From positions 34,451,001 through 34,515,000 of the forward strand of contig NC_087251.1 of assembly GCF_037042905.1 (NCBI RefSeq): a DNA stretch of 64,000 bases, given 5' to 3'. The translations under genes and the position numbers were made by a program. Below the pieces are notes generated by a model. The model was not told where the DNA came from. It made no database searches and saw only the letters and a list, made by a program, of their open reading frames with translations. Position 1 is the first letter of the stretch. Each line of letters opens with the position of its first letter. The DNA is from Lytechinus pictus. Lineage: Eukaryota > Echinodermata > Echinoidea > Temnopleuroida > Toxopneustidae. This document shows, in pieces, positions 23,864 to 36,564 of the stretch.

Positions 23864-24033
23864 ATTCCTGTCAGGTCAACCAGGGAACCTTCAGATCCAA
23901 CCCTACCTCGTTTCTCAGGTCGATTTCGATTCCTGCTACACCATGAACGGCAGGGCGGTGATTGAACATCCTACCAATCAGGCGTTCCTCGTACCAGATA
24001 CCATCCTCAAACCAGGCTCCAATTTCTTCATCG
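23864..24033 (+). CDS. Internal exon of an unidentified extracellular-type protein
   Basis: The exon is bounded by a strong acceptor (TTCTCTTCCTTCTCCTAG ending at 23863) and donor GTAAGA starting at 24034. It is 170 bp: one base completing a previous codon, 56 full codons, and one base of the next, so it enters in phase 2 and leaves in phase 1. The peptide starts FLSGQPGNLQIQPYLVSQ and runs through SCYTMNGRAVIEHPTNQ to ILKPGSNFFI, with one cysteine and no membrane segment. The sequence is much less AT-rich than its flanks and uses G/C-ending codons, as expected of coding DNA. It joins in frame to the exon at 53976. I do not recognise the family, and the start of the gene is not identified. 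An N-terminal extension of the frame into the intron (to 23790) is not coding. Confidence 0.87.
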
Positions 24034-25614
24034 GTAAGACACTGAGTAGAAGAAGAAATTTCCCCTCAGGGCGGTTATTCACCCATTTGTTCTCCTTTAT
24101 CGTCTCTTGTCTGTCCTGAAATGAAGATGATTTGTTCTTTCCGTTGCTCATCTCGATCATCGTGCACCACCAATTTGTTCTCCGGAACATAAGGGGTTGC
24201 TAAAATACCTAGAAGATGTTCACACTTTGCATGTAAAAACATCTTTGGACATTCTTTATTTTGAAACATTCTTTGGCTATTGTTGTGTGTGTGTGTGTTT
24301 GAGTTTTAACAGACGTGTAACAATCAGATAAGATTATTTACCTGTGGGACCAACATTTAACGTAACCATCCGAGAGACTTGACCAGGGCTCGAACCTCCA
24401 CATCAATTTGTAACTTCTCAAATGTAGCTTGGATTACAGTTGTACGCCATAATGCCCGGTTAAAAAGTTAAAAAAAATGCACATGTATTTTACTTGGATA
24501 TTAAAGCTAAAGTAATGGATTTGCAGCAGACAATATTTCATGAGAAAGTCTTTTAAAATCAAGGTTAATCATATTATCTGGGATCTAGATCCAATACATT
24601 AAGATAAACCTAACTTTGTGAAATCTAAGCTGAAAAATGATCACACTGAAGATTGCCAACACAGATACGCACATGTGGGGCAGTGCATTTTATTCTTTGG
24701 GAAAAGACTCAACACCTGACTGGAATATCATGCTTATATCACTCATTTTTTAGCCATTACGCATCTTCTACCCGAATGGTTTTGCGCATCTTTCTTCTTT
24801 TATACATTTTTACACTTAGGTTGTCATCTTAGTGAATGCTCTTAGAACTCATTTTGAGTTTCTTCCCACTGCTTGCATTTATCTTTAAGACATGTTTGAG
24901 ATGTCCACACACCTATGAAATATTCTATGGCTGTAAAATATTAATTTGATAAGTGGTGGCTAATGCGTTTTGGATGTGGTCACACACCCTGTAGAAGACC
25001 TCCTCTCCGTGAAATGTTCCTTTAAATCTTGATTGAATAACTGGTTGCTGAAACATGTTTGAGGTTTCCACATTGCACATTGAAATTGATTTGTCTGTAT
25101 TCATATAGCAAGGCTTTAAATACTCAATGCGTAATCCATTGGGAGTCAGCTCTTAGATCGAGGTTTTCATTCAATTCAAAATCTGTCGAGAGTTGTTAGG
25201 TATCAAGAGTGTTATTTAAAACATATTTAATGGCATTTTGTCTCTGGAGAATTGATTACCCTTTCTTATGCATCCATATTATCTTTTCCTTTTGAGCATA
25301 GTTCATAAACAGCTGGTGTTGATAGAGATGTGGGGGAAATTTGTTTTTGTCAAAACATATATGGTTATAATAGCGATAAAGAATATTAAATGGCTTAATT
25401 TTTTTTTGCTTCTTAAGATATAATTGATTTTTGAGAAGAATATGTAGGAGAAAAACATTGTGAAATTCAGTGTAGGATTAAATTCCAGCTGTAGGGATCT
25501 AACATAAATGTGGCTTGCCACCAAAATCTGAAGTGAGTAATTGTCGGCCGTGGCTATATAAAGCATTGAAATAGAAAATACGACTACATTTCTCCTTGAA
25601 TATGTTATCAAGGA
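24034..25614. other. Intronic non-coding stretch
   Basis: No exon is supported. A short GT microsatellite lies at about 24285-24300. A possible SINE-head trace on the minus strand at 24360-24440 has a B-box-like GGTTCGAGCCC but no matching A box. The rest is AT-rich. Confidence 0.5.
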
Positions 25615-25680
25615 GTCACTGACCACATATCGTTCTAGTCATTGACCACATATCTTTATAGTCATTGACCACATATCTAG
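25615..25680. repeat. Short tandem repeat, 23-bp unit, three copies
   Basis: GTCACTGACCACATATC, GTCATTGACCACATATC and GTCATTGACCACATATC follow one another at 25615, 25638 and 25661. The first two units are 23 bp and the last is truncated. Confidence 0.85.
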
Positions 25681-26226
25681 TCGTCTTGCCCTCCTTTGAA
25701 ATCATTGAGTCCCCTTCAATGATGGATGTATAACATACTTCACCGTACTTCGGCACCAAGTCAAGTTGCAGACCGCCGATCGTATTTCACCTCAAAGAAG
25801 AGGGGGGGTTGGCGCGGAGGTTTTATTTTGTATTTGGCAGGGCGCAGAACATTTCTTCTTTATTGCTACAGACACAATGACGGGATTTCAGGATTTCTTG
25901 GGTTACAGTCGAAGGGGGCCTGGGATTGCAGAGTGGGACTTTATGATCCATGACATGTGGTTTCTCTGCCGAGTTAATACCGATTCATTTCAAATTATCA
26001 AAGGGCCGACTTGAAGATTGCACACATCCAGTCTGATTTATTCAGATGGTGGGACACTTGTCTGATCTACATTGTATTCTTATTCCAGCTAGTTTTTTTT
26101 TGCTTGATCTTTGATCTATGCTCATCAGAGATAACGCATTTTGAAAACAAAAGTTAAAAGCACTATAATCTAGAAAAAAATAAATATAATTTCTCAAAAT
26201 AATGACTCGCTCTCAAGTATACTAAC

Positions 26227-26350
26227 TCTGTAAAAAATAAGTTGAGGAAATATTAAGATTTTTGTCTAAGATTGATTTTGTTATTTAATCTGTAAAAAAA
26301 TAAGTCAAGGAAATATTAAGATTTTTTTTAAAGATTACTTTCGTTATTTG
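26227..26350. repeat. Two-unit tandem repeat, 63-bp period
   Basis: CTGTAAAAAATAAGTTGAGG at 26227 and CTGTAAAAAAATAAGTCAAG at 26290 each lead into GGAAATATTAAGATTTTT, an AAGATT block and GTTATTT. This is a recent local duplication. Confidence 0.8.
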
Positions 26351-26787
26351 TCTAAAAATTACCAACAGGGCACTAGTATTGTCTGATCTGATGACAAAAT
26401 CTCAGACGGCTCCTTTCCTCTGACGTAAAATCATGAACCATGATGATTAGATATTTTTTTGACAACTCTTCAATAGTAAATACTTTAATAGAACTTAATA
26501 TTTCATTTTACTTTTTAATAAAATTTAAGTTGGAATGATAAAAGGGATATTTTTTATTGTACAAGATGTGCTAAGAACTGGTTTATGGTAACCAATTACT
26601 CACATTGCTGGAATAATCATAAATCTTTTCTCCATTTTACAAGATTGCATCGTAAATTTTGATGTGACATTTCAACAATCAAGTCCCACACCCGCTCCCT
26701 CATATTTTTGAATTCGCAAGTTTTTTAATCAGCGCAGCCAACTTCATCTTGGGCTGTAAAACGCAGGCTGCAAAGTTATAAATCAGG

Positions 26788-26925
26788 CCCCTGTTCCATA
26801 AAACTTGTTTTTAATGACAAGACATAAAGCTATGGTTCTAAGCTACTGAATTCCTGCAATTTGATTGGTCAAGATTATTTTGTTGTAGCATTTGTCATTT
26901 GGTAACAAGTTTCATGTAAGCAGAC
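26788..26925. mobile_element. Decayed MITE related to the 19.1-kb element
   Basis: The left end GGCCCCTGTTCCATAAAACTT resembles the end of 19127-19280. A poor inverted partner (ACAAGTTTCATG) lies at about 26907. No duplication is readable. Confidence 0.4.
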
Positions 26926-28660
26926 CAATGAGCGGTGCTTGAAAGTAGTCATCACCTCATTTTTAGGCATGTTTTATGATCACTCATTAAAGCAATGCTG
27001 TGTACCCGTTTCGTATTTTCCGATGAGTTTTTCATTTTAGGATTCTGATGGCTTGTTTTAGTATCCATTGCAAGTTCATCACCAGTTGGGCAATGTTTAT
27101 ACTTCGCTCTTATAAAAAACACCTCTTATTATATGCACTGACAAAGTACTATATAGTGGTGATTTTATATAAAACTACATGTATATTTATATTCTGGTGA
27201 TCTAAAAATATCATTTCTGTGCTATCTAGATTTGAAACAATTAATTTTCTTTTTCATTTTCTGCTTTAAACAAAAATGTGTTATACCTCTTCAGGGATTG
27301 TGCCAAGTGGCATGAACTGTCATTTTTTTCTAAGCTGAGGTTCTTTTGTGCCTCTCCGTTGCATTTTCTGATATCTCATTAAAATCCTGTTTCTATGTAC
27401 ATGTACAAGTAAAGCCGTCTGTTGTTTAACTTTTTATCCCAAATTGAACTCACTTTCAGTCATTGGGTAATTGGGTAATGTTTTGATCAACTCCTTTCAT
27501 CCCAAATTCTGATTTATATCCCAAGGACATTGTATCTTAGATATTAAGTTTGACATTTAAGTGTAATCAAACCAAATCTTCCCTTGAAAAGCTGGATTAT
27601 AATACACCATTTCAGTTGATAAATTATAATATCATAATGATCAATCCAACGAAGCTCAATCTTTTGCTGATGAAGAGAAAGCATTCTTACTTGCAATTGC
27701 TTAAATCCTCATCTACCCAAAGGGGCATTTTTAATTGCATTCCTGTAGGCTATAGTTTGTTTTTCTTGAAGAACATGTATCAAGTAGCTGTCATGAAGTT
27801 TGGAAAATATATAGTTTACAGGATGACATGAATATTTTATTAATGAATTGTGTAAGATTCGAGTAGGATTACCCAGAATTTGAGACGAGGGAAGAAAAAG
27901 AATGACAAGATTTGTCATCATAAAATTCAGCTGTTTTTTTCTTCTCATTTTGTAAATTTGTGTAAACAAGTTTCTTTTAATCAAGATTGACATATAGATG
28001 TATATCCATAAATTTAATTATGCTGGCTATTTCCATATATTTATCTTCATATACTCGTCTTTTGTTTGTGATGGATTGATTCCTATGAAATTGATCAAAG
28101 ACAAGCATTTGATCTGGAGATCGAGACGGAGTGATATTTGAGGCTAGACGTAGAAACAAATTGAAGACGCTCCAAACTATATATTAGTTGAAAGAGTGAG
28201 GTTCAACGTGCTTCCATTCGTCTTGCCGCTCCTGCTGACTTGGATGGATATCAGTCACCTCCCCCAATAAAATATTTATGCGACATGTGATAGGGAAAGG
28301 AGATAGAAACAGACTTGGATTCTTCTTAATTAGGATCTTTTCAATGTTGAGTCATTGCTTGTAGAATCTGCAGGCTTCTTTGTACAACGACGACAACAAC
28401 AACAAGGCACCAAGATGTTTCCTCTTACATTACAGAAGAACAGATCCAAGGACAGGATTTGAGCAGATTTATTACCACTTAGGAAAATTCTGGGTCGGAA
28501 TAACTGAATACAAATGAATGCTTGGGTTTTGATTCGAGATGGGTTTAAACAGAAGATGCTAAAATCCGCACAAGAGCTCATTGTGGTTTCTTTTTGGGAT
28601 CTTATAAAGATAAACCACACTTAAAGTAAAAATAATTTGAGCATCAAAATGTAATGAAAT
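26926..28660. other. Intronic non-coding stretch
   Basis: No exon is supported. Antisense pairs of AT-rich frames at 27550-27993 lack motifs. A CAA/CGA-rich patch (ACGACGACAACAACAAC) at 28387-28403 is a small simple repeat. Confidence 0.5.
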
Positions 28661-28780
28661 GATGAAACTGAAGAGAGAGAAAGGTGAAGGGATATAAGTG
28701 AAAAATAGTTCAAAGAGAAAAAGAGAGAAGAGAAAGAGAGAGAGAGATAGAGGGGGGAGGAAAGGGAGGGGAGAGAGTTG
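28661..28780. repeat. GA-rich simple-sequence tract
   Basis: Purine-dominated sequence with GAGAGA and GAAAGAGAG runs. The opposing Ser/Leu/Phe-rich minus-strand frame (28825-28559) is a low-complexity artefact. Confidence 0.8.
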
Positions 28781-29185
28781 AATTGAATCAGATATTGAGT
28801 TTAGGAAATGCTCTGTGAAAGCCAATAATTAGAACAGAGTAATTGATTTTGAAGAGAAATCATTTCAGCATCATGCAGAAATCGAAATAAGTAATTACTG
28901 TTTTGCGTTTTAGGACAGATAATGAGAAATGTAATATATATCTTGTTCTAGTAAACAATTTTTCGAAAGATAGGATTAAGGAATTCAAAAGAAACTCTGT
29001 ATTTACTGCTACCTCACTTAAAGCACATAATGTAATGCAGACGTATGATGCTTTTTCCTGTGTATTTGTAAGTACATTACAGGATTAGAAATAATTTAGT
29101 GATGATGATTAGCATCATTTGTCTAGCTCCATTTATCTTAAAAAAAAACATTCAGAGGTGCTGGTTCCCATAATATTGTCACTCA

Positions 29186-29395
29186 CTATTCACAAAGTTG
29201 CTGGAAAAGAAATGTCTTCAGTTCAGATTTGAAGGTCTCAAGGTTGTTACAATAACAAAGTTGGATTGGTAGAGAATTCCATATATGTGGGGCACCTGAC
29301 AAAAGAGATGATGATGATGATTGTACAAATGTTGGCCATGATGAATGTGGATGATAAATTTCTAGCATTCTTAACTATAGGTCATGGACCTAACT
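29186..29395 (-). mobile_element. Non-LTR retrotransposon (LINE) 3' ORF remnant
   Basis: On the minus strand the peptide SGAPHIWNSLPIQL followed by NLETFKSELKTFLFQQLCE and a stop is the signature C-terminus of reverse-transcriptase ORFs of Jockey, CR1 and related LINEs (consensus idea: P-x-x-WNSLP, then about ten residues, then S/T-F-K-x-x-L-K-T-x-L-F). Just upstream, RVRSMTYS lies in a different frame and ends at a stop, so a single-base frameshift probably separates it from the rest. Only about 60-70 codons remain of an ORF usually near a thousand codons. It is a 5'-truncated, inactive copy inside the intron, antisense to the host gene. Confidence 0.8.
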
Positions 29396-32300
29396 CTGAT
29401 GAATATAAATTGGGGAGACTTCATCGGTATAGTGAGTGATTGTATTACTGACAGCCTTGTATACTTAGAGCGCATCATATGCGTCAGAAAATAATTTCAT
29501 ACGCCCAAAACTTTGCAACATCCTTCCAAATGGTACTTAAATAGAAAGATGATGAAAAATAGTCAAAAACACATTTTCAAAGTCTTTTTATTCTCAAAAT
29601 GATGAAATATGGTCAAAATATTTTATCAGCGATTATGTTTTGTCTCAACTTTTCCCATAGAAAACACAAATTCGGTATAAATACGATACCTTTTTCAAGT
29701 GACCAAAATATTTCACACGTGAAGAGGGGTCCGACTGGACGCTGATATCGTTAGAAAAAGATGATTATGGCAAAATTTGTACATATTTATATTTTGTAAG
29801 TATTTGTGTATTTATGGTGAAAGTTTAATTTATTTTATGAGAATATTGTTAGTTTGATGTTCGATATGATTGAATTCATGAAAAGTGTTCTGTATAAATA
29901 TGATCCACTACAATATCTATCATACTATTCACCCCTCCTTCATACTACTGTATATTATGCTGGCCTATTTAACCCAGGGCTAAGATAACTTATTGATCCA
30001 GTAATCAAGGGACTATATATTCAATCCTCTTATCCATTTCAATCTGCTATCACTAATTGAGTTTAACTCTGGATGTATGGACTTCCATTGTCGATCAATA
30101 AAACTCAAGGGGAAATATGGAATGAAGAATCTGTCACCAGCTGACTTGATTAGGATGTATTGAAAGTGGTTTTTCTGCGTTAAATGAGTAATTTTCAATA
30201 AATCTTGTGTTGAAATATCACAGGTAAGGAAAATATTTATGAATAATAAATGTATATTAATAATATACAAATATAAAAGAAAACAACAAAATTGTTCTTT
30301 TGAATAATCATAGGATTAATTTGATAATGGGAGAAATGGTTGTGATTTTAGATTACATATTCTATGGATAATCCACTTTTGTTATTAAAAAACTGACTTG
30401 CAAATAAATGGAGATTTAATAGATCACCCTTTGTTTTATGATTGCCTTTTGAAGAAGAAACACCATTTTCATTCTTTGTACCAACTTCTTAAAAGTATCG
30501 GATATTCATGGTCAAGCACGCTCGATCCATTTCACCGAATATTCCATATTTCAACTTTGGATCAAATATCGCCGCTGGGATCGACATGGGACCACTTCTC
30601 CTGCACTCCGATCCCACGCTGCAATTGCCACAGATGAGAGCGAAATCAGAGAGTGGTGGGTCAATATGTAAACACTAAAGCTAGGGGTTACATATAGACG
30701 AAAGACGGGTAGAGTCAATATTTCGATAGCACGCGCGTGTTTACCTCTGTTCCGCATGTCCAATAATAAATGGTCTATGTTAATTTGAGGACATGTTTCC
30801 GCGCTGGATTTGATGGTGCTAACTTGGGTTGGCCGATGGGGATGCAGCTGTACTTGTCGTGATCATTGAGGGATCATCTGAGAGTGTTTCCTTTGGTCAT
30901 CGTTGTTTATATAAAGGAACAGATTCCCTTTCTGGTATTCTGAAAAGGATATCCATAGCTTGTGTACATCCTAAAAGAAATAAACCATAGATTGTGCATC
31001 TTCTTACATTGCTCCAAGCACAGACTGCCCTAGACTCTGGTTTGATATATCAAATTTCATTATTGATTTAAAATAGATGGAAGCATCTTATAATTAGATT
31101 TCTTTCCCATCCCCTGGAAAATATCTTTGCAAAGTGGCTTCAAAGTGGTTTGCACTTGGCAAAAACAAATGAAACTTATGAATATAGCAGTTCTGTTTTG
31201 TGTGATTTGTCTGATTATTTATAAATGTTTTTATTGTTTGTGTGATTTGTCTGAATATTTATAAATATGTTCTGCCATGTGAATTGCAGAAAAATGGGGA
31301 TTTTAGGTTGAGAGTTCTTTCATATCTAACCCTGATAACAAGTGAAACTCGATCTGTCCAGACCCAAGAAGATCTTAGGGGTGTTGTGAGAATTTGAAAT
31401 TAGCTGGAAAACTCGCAGCTCATAGATCACTTTTTAACTATAGCAAATCGATTCATACTTCATGATGCTAGGAACAGTTTCAGCAATCAACTCAACATTT
31501 GCCATTAATTTGCTAGAATTCCTATTTATTTGAAGACTTATTGATTGCAAGTTTTTTTGCAATGTTCTCCAAGGCAGTCAGATTGAGAACCTACAGCATT
31601 GTAGAAAATACATAAGGACGATTTTTCCATCATGACCGCCCAAATCAACCCTTAAACTTTCCAAATTGAATGCTTGGGGCAATAATCTTTTCTAACGTCG
31701 CTCCAAACCAAAAATTTCAAGAAACTTTTAATTAGGAAATCCATTTTCTACATTCAGCAGGATAATGACTGATGCTTTAAAGCTTAATATCCTACTGCAC
31801 AAAAAGTAGCACTTTAAGTGAAGAAATAGCCTGAAACTTCAACAATCACCCCATTTTAGAAAAATAGCACATGTTTTCCCAGCCCCGGTTTCCAATCATT
31901 ATTGGTTGGAGGGTTATTTCATATCTTATACTGATAGTGAATAAATAATATATTGTCACTGTTTTCACAAAGTGTTCAATCGATGGAAAAAAAAATCAAT
32001 TTTGTTCATATTTGAACTAAGCTGTTCAACGTTTATACTATATCTCATAAAATATGGATTTCTAATGTTATCACTCAATCTAATGAAAAAATAATGACCT
32101 GATCTGTCTGGAGCCAAAATGGACATAACTCCCTTGATCAAATCTAGTTTAACTTAAACCATGGTCTCTATCTGTGGTTACACTTTGGATAGTGGAATGT
32201 GTCACAAATCTTCAGTAGGACAGTGATAATAACAAGTGCTTTCTTTACCATTGAAGCATAAAAAAATGAATGTGGTGAACATTTGAAATATCCAGTGTAA

Positions 32301-32431
32301 GCAAAGTTTATAATGTTTTGCTTACAGTATATAGTTTCAACACTGACATTGTTTTTCTTTAAATCAGAGTTCAGAATATGGGTCTGTGAGAAATGGTCAG
32401 CCCCTAATGAATAATTTTCACATTTCCTATT
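29396..32431. other. Intronic non-coding stretch
   Basis: No exon is supported. A 41-bp-spaced duplication (GTGTGATTTGTCTGA at 31200 and 31241, each followed by TATTTATAAAT) lies at 31196-31268. A less AT-rich, repeat-free block at about 30500-30860 could be regulatory, by inference only. Confidence 0.5.
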
Positions 32432-32785
32432 TAATAATAATCCGCTTTTTATATAGCGCTTAATACATCGGAACGACGTGTCTAAGCGCTTTACAGATAT
32501 ATTATTACCCCGGTCATCGGATTCAATCAGTCATTCCCACACACAATGTGTGCACATCCTCCACTCCCTGGGGAGTATTCCAGTCAGTCGCCTGTGAGGC
32601 GCACACAGTACTGGACAAGCTACAATGACTTTCACATCCTACCGGGTACCCATTTAGCACCTGGGTCGAGAGTGGCAAAGTGTGGATTAACGCCTTGCCA
32701 AAGGACGCCAGACCGCGGTGGGATTCGAACACACGACCCTCTGTTTACAAGGCGAGAGTCAGAACCACTTTACCACGGCTCCTCC
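32432..32785 (-). mobile_element. tRNA-derived SINE, family 1, well-preserved copy
   Basis: Reading the minus strand, the head has an A-box-like GTGGTAAAGTGG and a good B box GTTCGAATCCC, with tRNA-like spacing. The body includes GTCCTTTGGCAAGG, TTTGCCACTCTC, CCCAGGTGCTAAATGGGTA and CTCCCCAGGGAGTGGAGG. The tail has AAGCGCTTAGACAC and AAGCGCTATATAAA, ending in TTATTATTAA. It is antisense to the host gene. The open frames on both strands across it are artefacts. Confidence 0.92.
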
Positions 32786-33419
32786 ACTTAAGATGGTTAA
32801 AAAAAATGTTTGTTTATTAGATTTAATCTATGAAGCAAAAAAACTTTCACCAATGTTGACCTTTATGTTTTGTATCTAGCAGTTATTTTTAATGGCTATT
32901 GATTATCTCTTAAAGGAAGAAGAATGTGGTTTGCTGGAGGTAGCGAGCTATGCCTGGAAACCTGATAGTTTGTGTATCTTCCATTTATTGACTTTGCTCT
33001 ATCTTTAGAGCGAAACATTAAATCAAGCATGGTTTCGGTGCATGGAGATGTATTGATTTGTTTGCGTGGATGTACAGAAGCGCAAAAGGGCACGGGGATC
33101 CGGGCATTGTAATTGAAAATTAGCGTCCTACCGGTCCCCAGGACGGGGCTCTTGAGTTTAACCTCGGCTTGTCCAGGGGAGTATTGACCATTATTGACCA
33201 TCAGCGTGACCATCGGTCAGTGGACAGGTCAATTGGAGTAAGATTAGTATTGATTGCCTTGTAATTCCATTCAGGATGCAATTTATTTGATAGGTCTAAG
33301 ATATTGTTCCACTCTCATTTAATTTCCTGTAGCTTCATGTCATGAATAAAAAAGAACTTAAGCAGGATATCATTAGACAGAAAAACATGATCGCAGAATC
33401 AAAGTATGAATAACTCAAT
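32786..33419. other. Intronic non-coding stretch with a GC-raised block
   Basis: 33040-33240 is less AT-rich and repeat-free. It is open on the minus strand for 105 codons (33213-32896) without motifs or splice pairs. It could be a regulatory block or an old gene relic. Confidence 0.4.
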
Positions 33420-33730
33420 GGCCCGTATTCTGATAGCAGGTTTAACTTAAACTCAGGTTTAAAGTTGTGGTTTAAGTATGGATAGCCATTTGTTACATAA
33501 ATCACTAACAGTAGAGATATCATATTTCAGCTCACTTGGCTTTCAAATCATTCATGATTGTCTTGGAAGTATAAATACATGATTGTCTTCACCATCGATG
33601 AATCAGGAAAGAGCACAGTAAACACAAGAAACATATAAATCAATAAAAAATTTGATACTTTTGGCTTCCCATACTTAAACTACAACTTTAAACCTCAGTT
33701 TAAGTTAAACCTGCTATCAGAATACGGGCC
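33420..33730. mobile_element. MITE, GGCCCGTATTC family, copy 3 (best preserved)
   Basis: This 311-bp element has inverted repeats of about 60 bp. GGCCCGTATTCTGATAGCAG and GTTTAACTTAAACTCAGG on the left face CCTGCTATCAGAATACGGGC and the complement of the rest on the right. AAT flanks both sides (3-bp duplication). The whole element could fold into a long hairpin. Interior matches the copies at 9821 and 22491 in reverse. No coding capacity. Confidence 0.93.
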
Positions 33731-34712
33731 AATAAGTTTATCTTTCCCAAGGTAAAAAAATCAATTAACATTGATCATAGGAGAGATGGATTCCAAGCTC
33801 TTATAATGAAAAGAAAATCATAAATGAAATACTAAATTCAATATTCATTCAATTTCAATTAAAATTATATATGGCATACAGTTGCATCAAAGCCTGAGTA
33901 AAATTAAGCAATTTACACTGTAAAATATCAGATTATAATTGTTATAATACAAAAAAGTACAAGTTGCAAGATAAAAAAGAACTGCAGTGTGTTGGTTTGG
34001 GGCAGTCATAAAAATCCACTTTTGGCTGTCAAGATATTCAATATTTCATGAGTATACTGAATATTATTCAATTTTGTAAACTGAAAGAACCCAAAAGAAA
34101 TTTGACTGTCAGAAAATGATGTAATTATGAAGGTGTGCTTCAACATTATATTCAACCTTTTTGAAAAATTGATACCACAGTTTATCTTCAAGGAATGAAA
34201 AAAAAAACCTATTTACTTCCTTGCCGAAGAAATCCTTTATTTTTCATGTGGATCCTTGAGCCTCTTTATTTGTTCATGACATATTGCTCCACCCAATCCT
34301 GAAAATAGTTTGCAGTGGAGGAATTATCCATTAGATACATTAAGAGCTATATCAAGGAGAAAATGTATTTCTATTTGCATTAATCAGGGAAATGATACAG
34401 GCTTCTACGTCAGCTCATGATGTCAGTTGTTGCAATACCATTACCTCTCTTGATTACGATTAGTGTTTGTCTCTTAAATTTGCAGATTCAATTTCCTCTC
34501 TTGATCTCATGATTAAGTGTATTTTGGTGATTGTATAAATTTCAGGGTATGAATGACAGAATAAAATAATTCTAAATTCAGACTAATAAAAACTGACAAT
34601 ACCGCCGATGCTCGGTGACAAGTAATTGATAAGACCATTAGTGAATATCACATGTAGCAACACATAATTATCCAAATAGCAATCTGAAGTCCACTTTTTG
34701 TTTGATATTTTA
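33731..34712. other. Intronic non-coding stretch
   Basis: AT-rich DNA with no exon and no clear repeat. Confidence 0.5.
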
Positions 34713-34930
34713 ATGATAATAATAATAGCTGGATTTATATGGCTGTTTTGTCAGAGGATACAAATCGCAATGATTATTAACCTGGTTGAAGCTTGAGCTA
34801 CCATTTTTTCAGCAGCACTCAGTGCATTCAAGCAATTAATCCTACCGGGTATCCGTTCACCTTCCCTGGGTTGAGTGCAGCACAATGTGGGTAAATTTCT
34901 TGCTGATGGAACAAGCATTGCCTTTCTCTG
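34713..34930 (-). mobile_element. SINE, family 2, partial copy
   Basis: The plus-strand order ATAATAATAGCTGGATTTAT, CAGCAGCACTCAGTGCATTC, TACCGGGTATCCGTTCACC, CTGGGTTGAGTGCAGCACAA, AAATTTCTTGCTG is the reverse of the family body at 23398-23808 and shares its tail with 1952-2090. The tRNA head is missing. The open frames at 34751-35201 start inside this repeat. Confidence 0.75.
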
Positions 34931-36564
34931 TATAAATTTGGTAACAAAGTATTCTGACATGGAAGAGGCAAGTGGAGGACGAGTGCAGGAGGGTTGTGTG
35001 GAGGTTGGAGGATACCCTGTATTAGGCAAAGTGGAGGAGGGGGGTAAGGGCGATTGCTGCCAGTGTGAGCTGAATCCAGTCACCCCCGTTCACGCGGACA
35101 AACTGGATTTAAACCTTTGGATTGATGATGAGGATTTGCATGAAATAGCAGTGGCATCACTTTCTATTTTTGTAACAAAGAAACTGTTTTCTGTGTTTTA
35201 AAGCCTCTAACCAGTGGCAAAGTATCAAAGAGCAATCCAAGATGAAACAAAAGAGGAATGATACTTTCATAAGCTTATATATTGTTCAGAAATATGACTG
35301 CTGCTTCGTAATAACATTCACACAGATGTGGGAAGTTAATGAGGGGATGGGACAGGACTTGAAATATTCGCTTCAATCGCCAGCCTTCTGTATTTTTGAC
35401 CCAGGTAAATCCCCCTCAGAGCACGATCGTGCTAAGTGACTTAATGGTGGATTCGCCGGGGACTTGAAAGCTGATGGGGTTCCCTCACAGGCTTGTACAG
35501 CATGAGAGAGTCTGCTCCGCCTCAAGCCATGATCCTCCTGAAATTCCATCCCATTCAAGGCTTCATCTTAATTGTTAATGTCGATGATCGCAGAATAATT
35601 GGTTTGAGAGTAGGCCTGGTCTCGTGTTAGTGACACGCGGCGTTTGGATAGAGAAAAAAAAATGTGAGGATTACGGGCGTGATGGGATATGCAGAGTGTT
35701 GTTATTGTTTAGTTATCATTCTAAACTGTTATACTAATAATATTGTAGGAGGCCTTATATGGATTAGAGTCTGGAGATAGGCTGACTAATTAGAAATAGC
35801 AACCAATCTATGTACAGAAAAGCAAAAGGAAAAAAAAAACCTCACTATCCACAGCTGGGCCATGTTACCACAATTAATGGAAAGTTTTATTTTGATTCCC
35901 TTTCACAAATTCTTCACATATGTATTGGTTTGGAGGGTTAAATAAATTGAAAAAAAAAATAATGCAAAGAGTACCTCATCTTTCTAAATCGGTTACTTTT
36001 TTTGAGTGGAGGTTAAACTAGTACATATTACAATACCATTTATTCAAAGAACTTTTCTTAATCATAGGTGTTCCAAAAGCAAACTTTATCAAAGAAGATG
36101 TATAGACCAAGTTCTAAAAGAAAGAAAATATATTGTAAATCCATCATGGAATTTGAAATTGTGAACAGAAATTTCTTGAAGATAGAATTAACAACAACAA
36201 TTAATTTATCTTCATCTGGTTCATTTCCCATCATGAAATTCTGCTCATCATGAAAACATGGAAGCACACCTTCCCTTGATAACGAGATGGGGCAAAATCA
36301 TCTGCCCCATTTGTTATTCTTCCCTCCCTCACCCATCATCATTCTATACTAGGGTTTGTTATCTTAATCAGCACAAGACAGGTCCCAGGTTGCTAGGACT
36401 AACACCCTCGGTTTAGAGGGCTGCGTAATCCAGCGTAGCGTAAAAGCATCCTTTGCACTTTGTAAAGCTCTCCTATGTTCCATCGTTGTTATGCACCAAT
36501 ACTTTTCAGTGGTTGAAATGTACATGTATGTGTAACTACCAACTGTTCTTTACATTTCATTTAG
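34931..36564. other. Intronic non-coding stretch
   Basis: No exon is supported up to the candidate at 36565. Opposing open frames at 36058-36267 lack motifs. A GC-raised block at 35400-35560 is open on the minus strand for 61 codons without a splice pair. Confidence 0.45.

Noticed and set aside
25615..25680. CRISPR-like short direct repeats
   Set aside because: Units are contiguous with no spacers and the genome is eukaryotic; it is a plain tandem repeat.
34875..35201. 108-codon plus-strand frame with cysteine and acidic residues
   Set aside because: It begins inside an antisense SINE fragment, and no acceptor or donor supports it.
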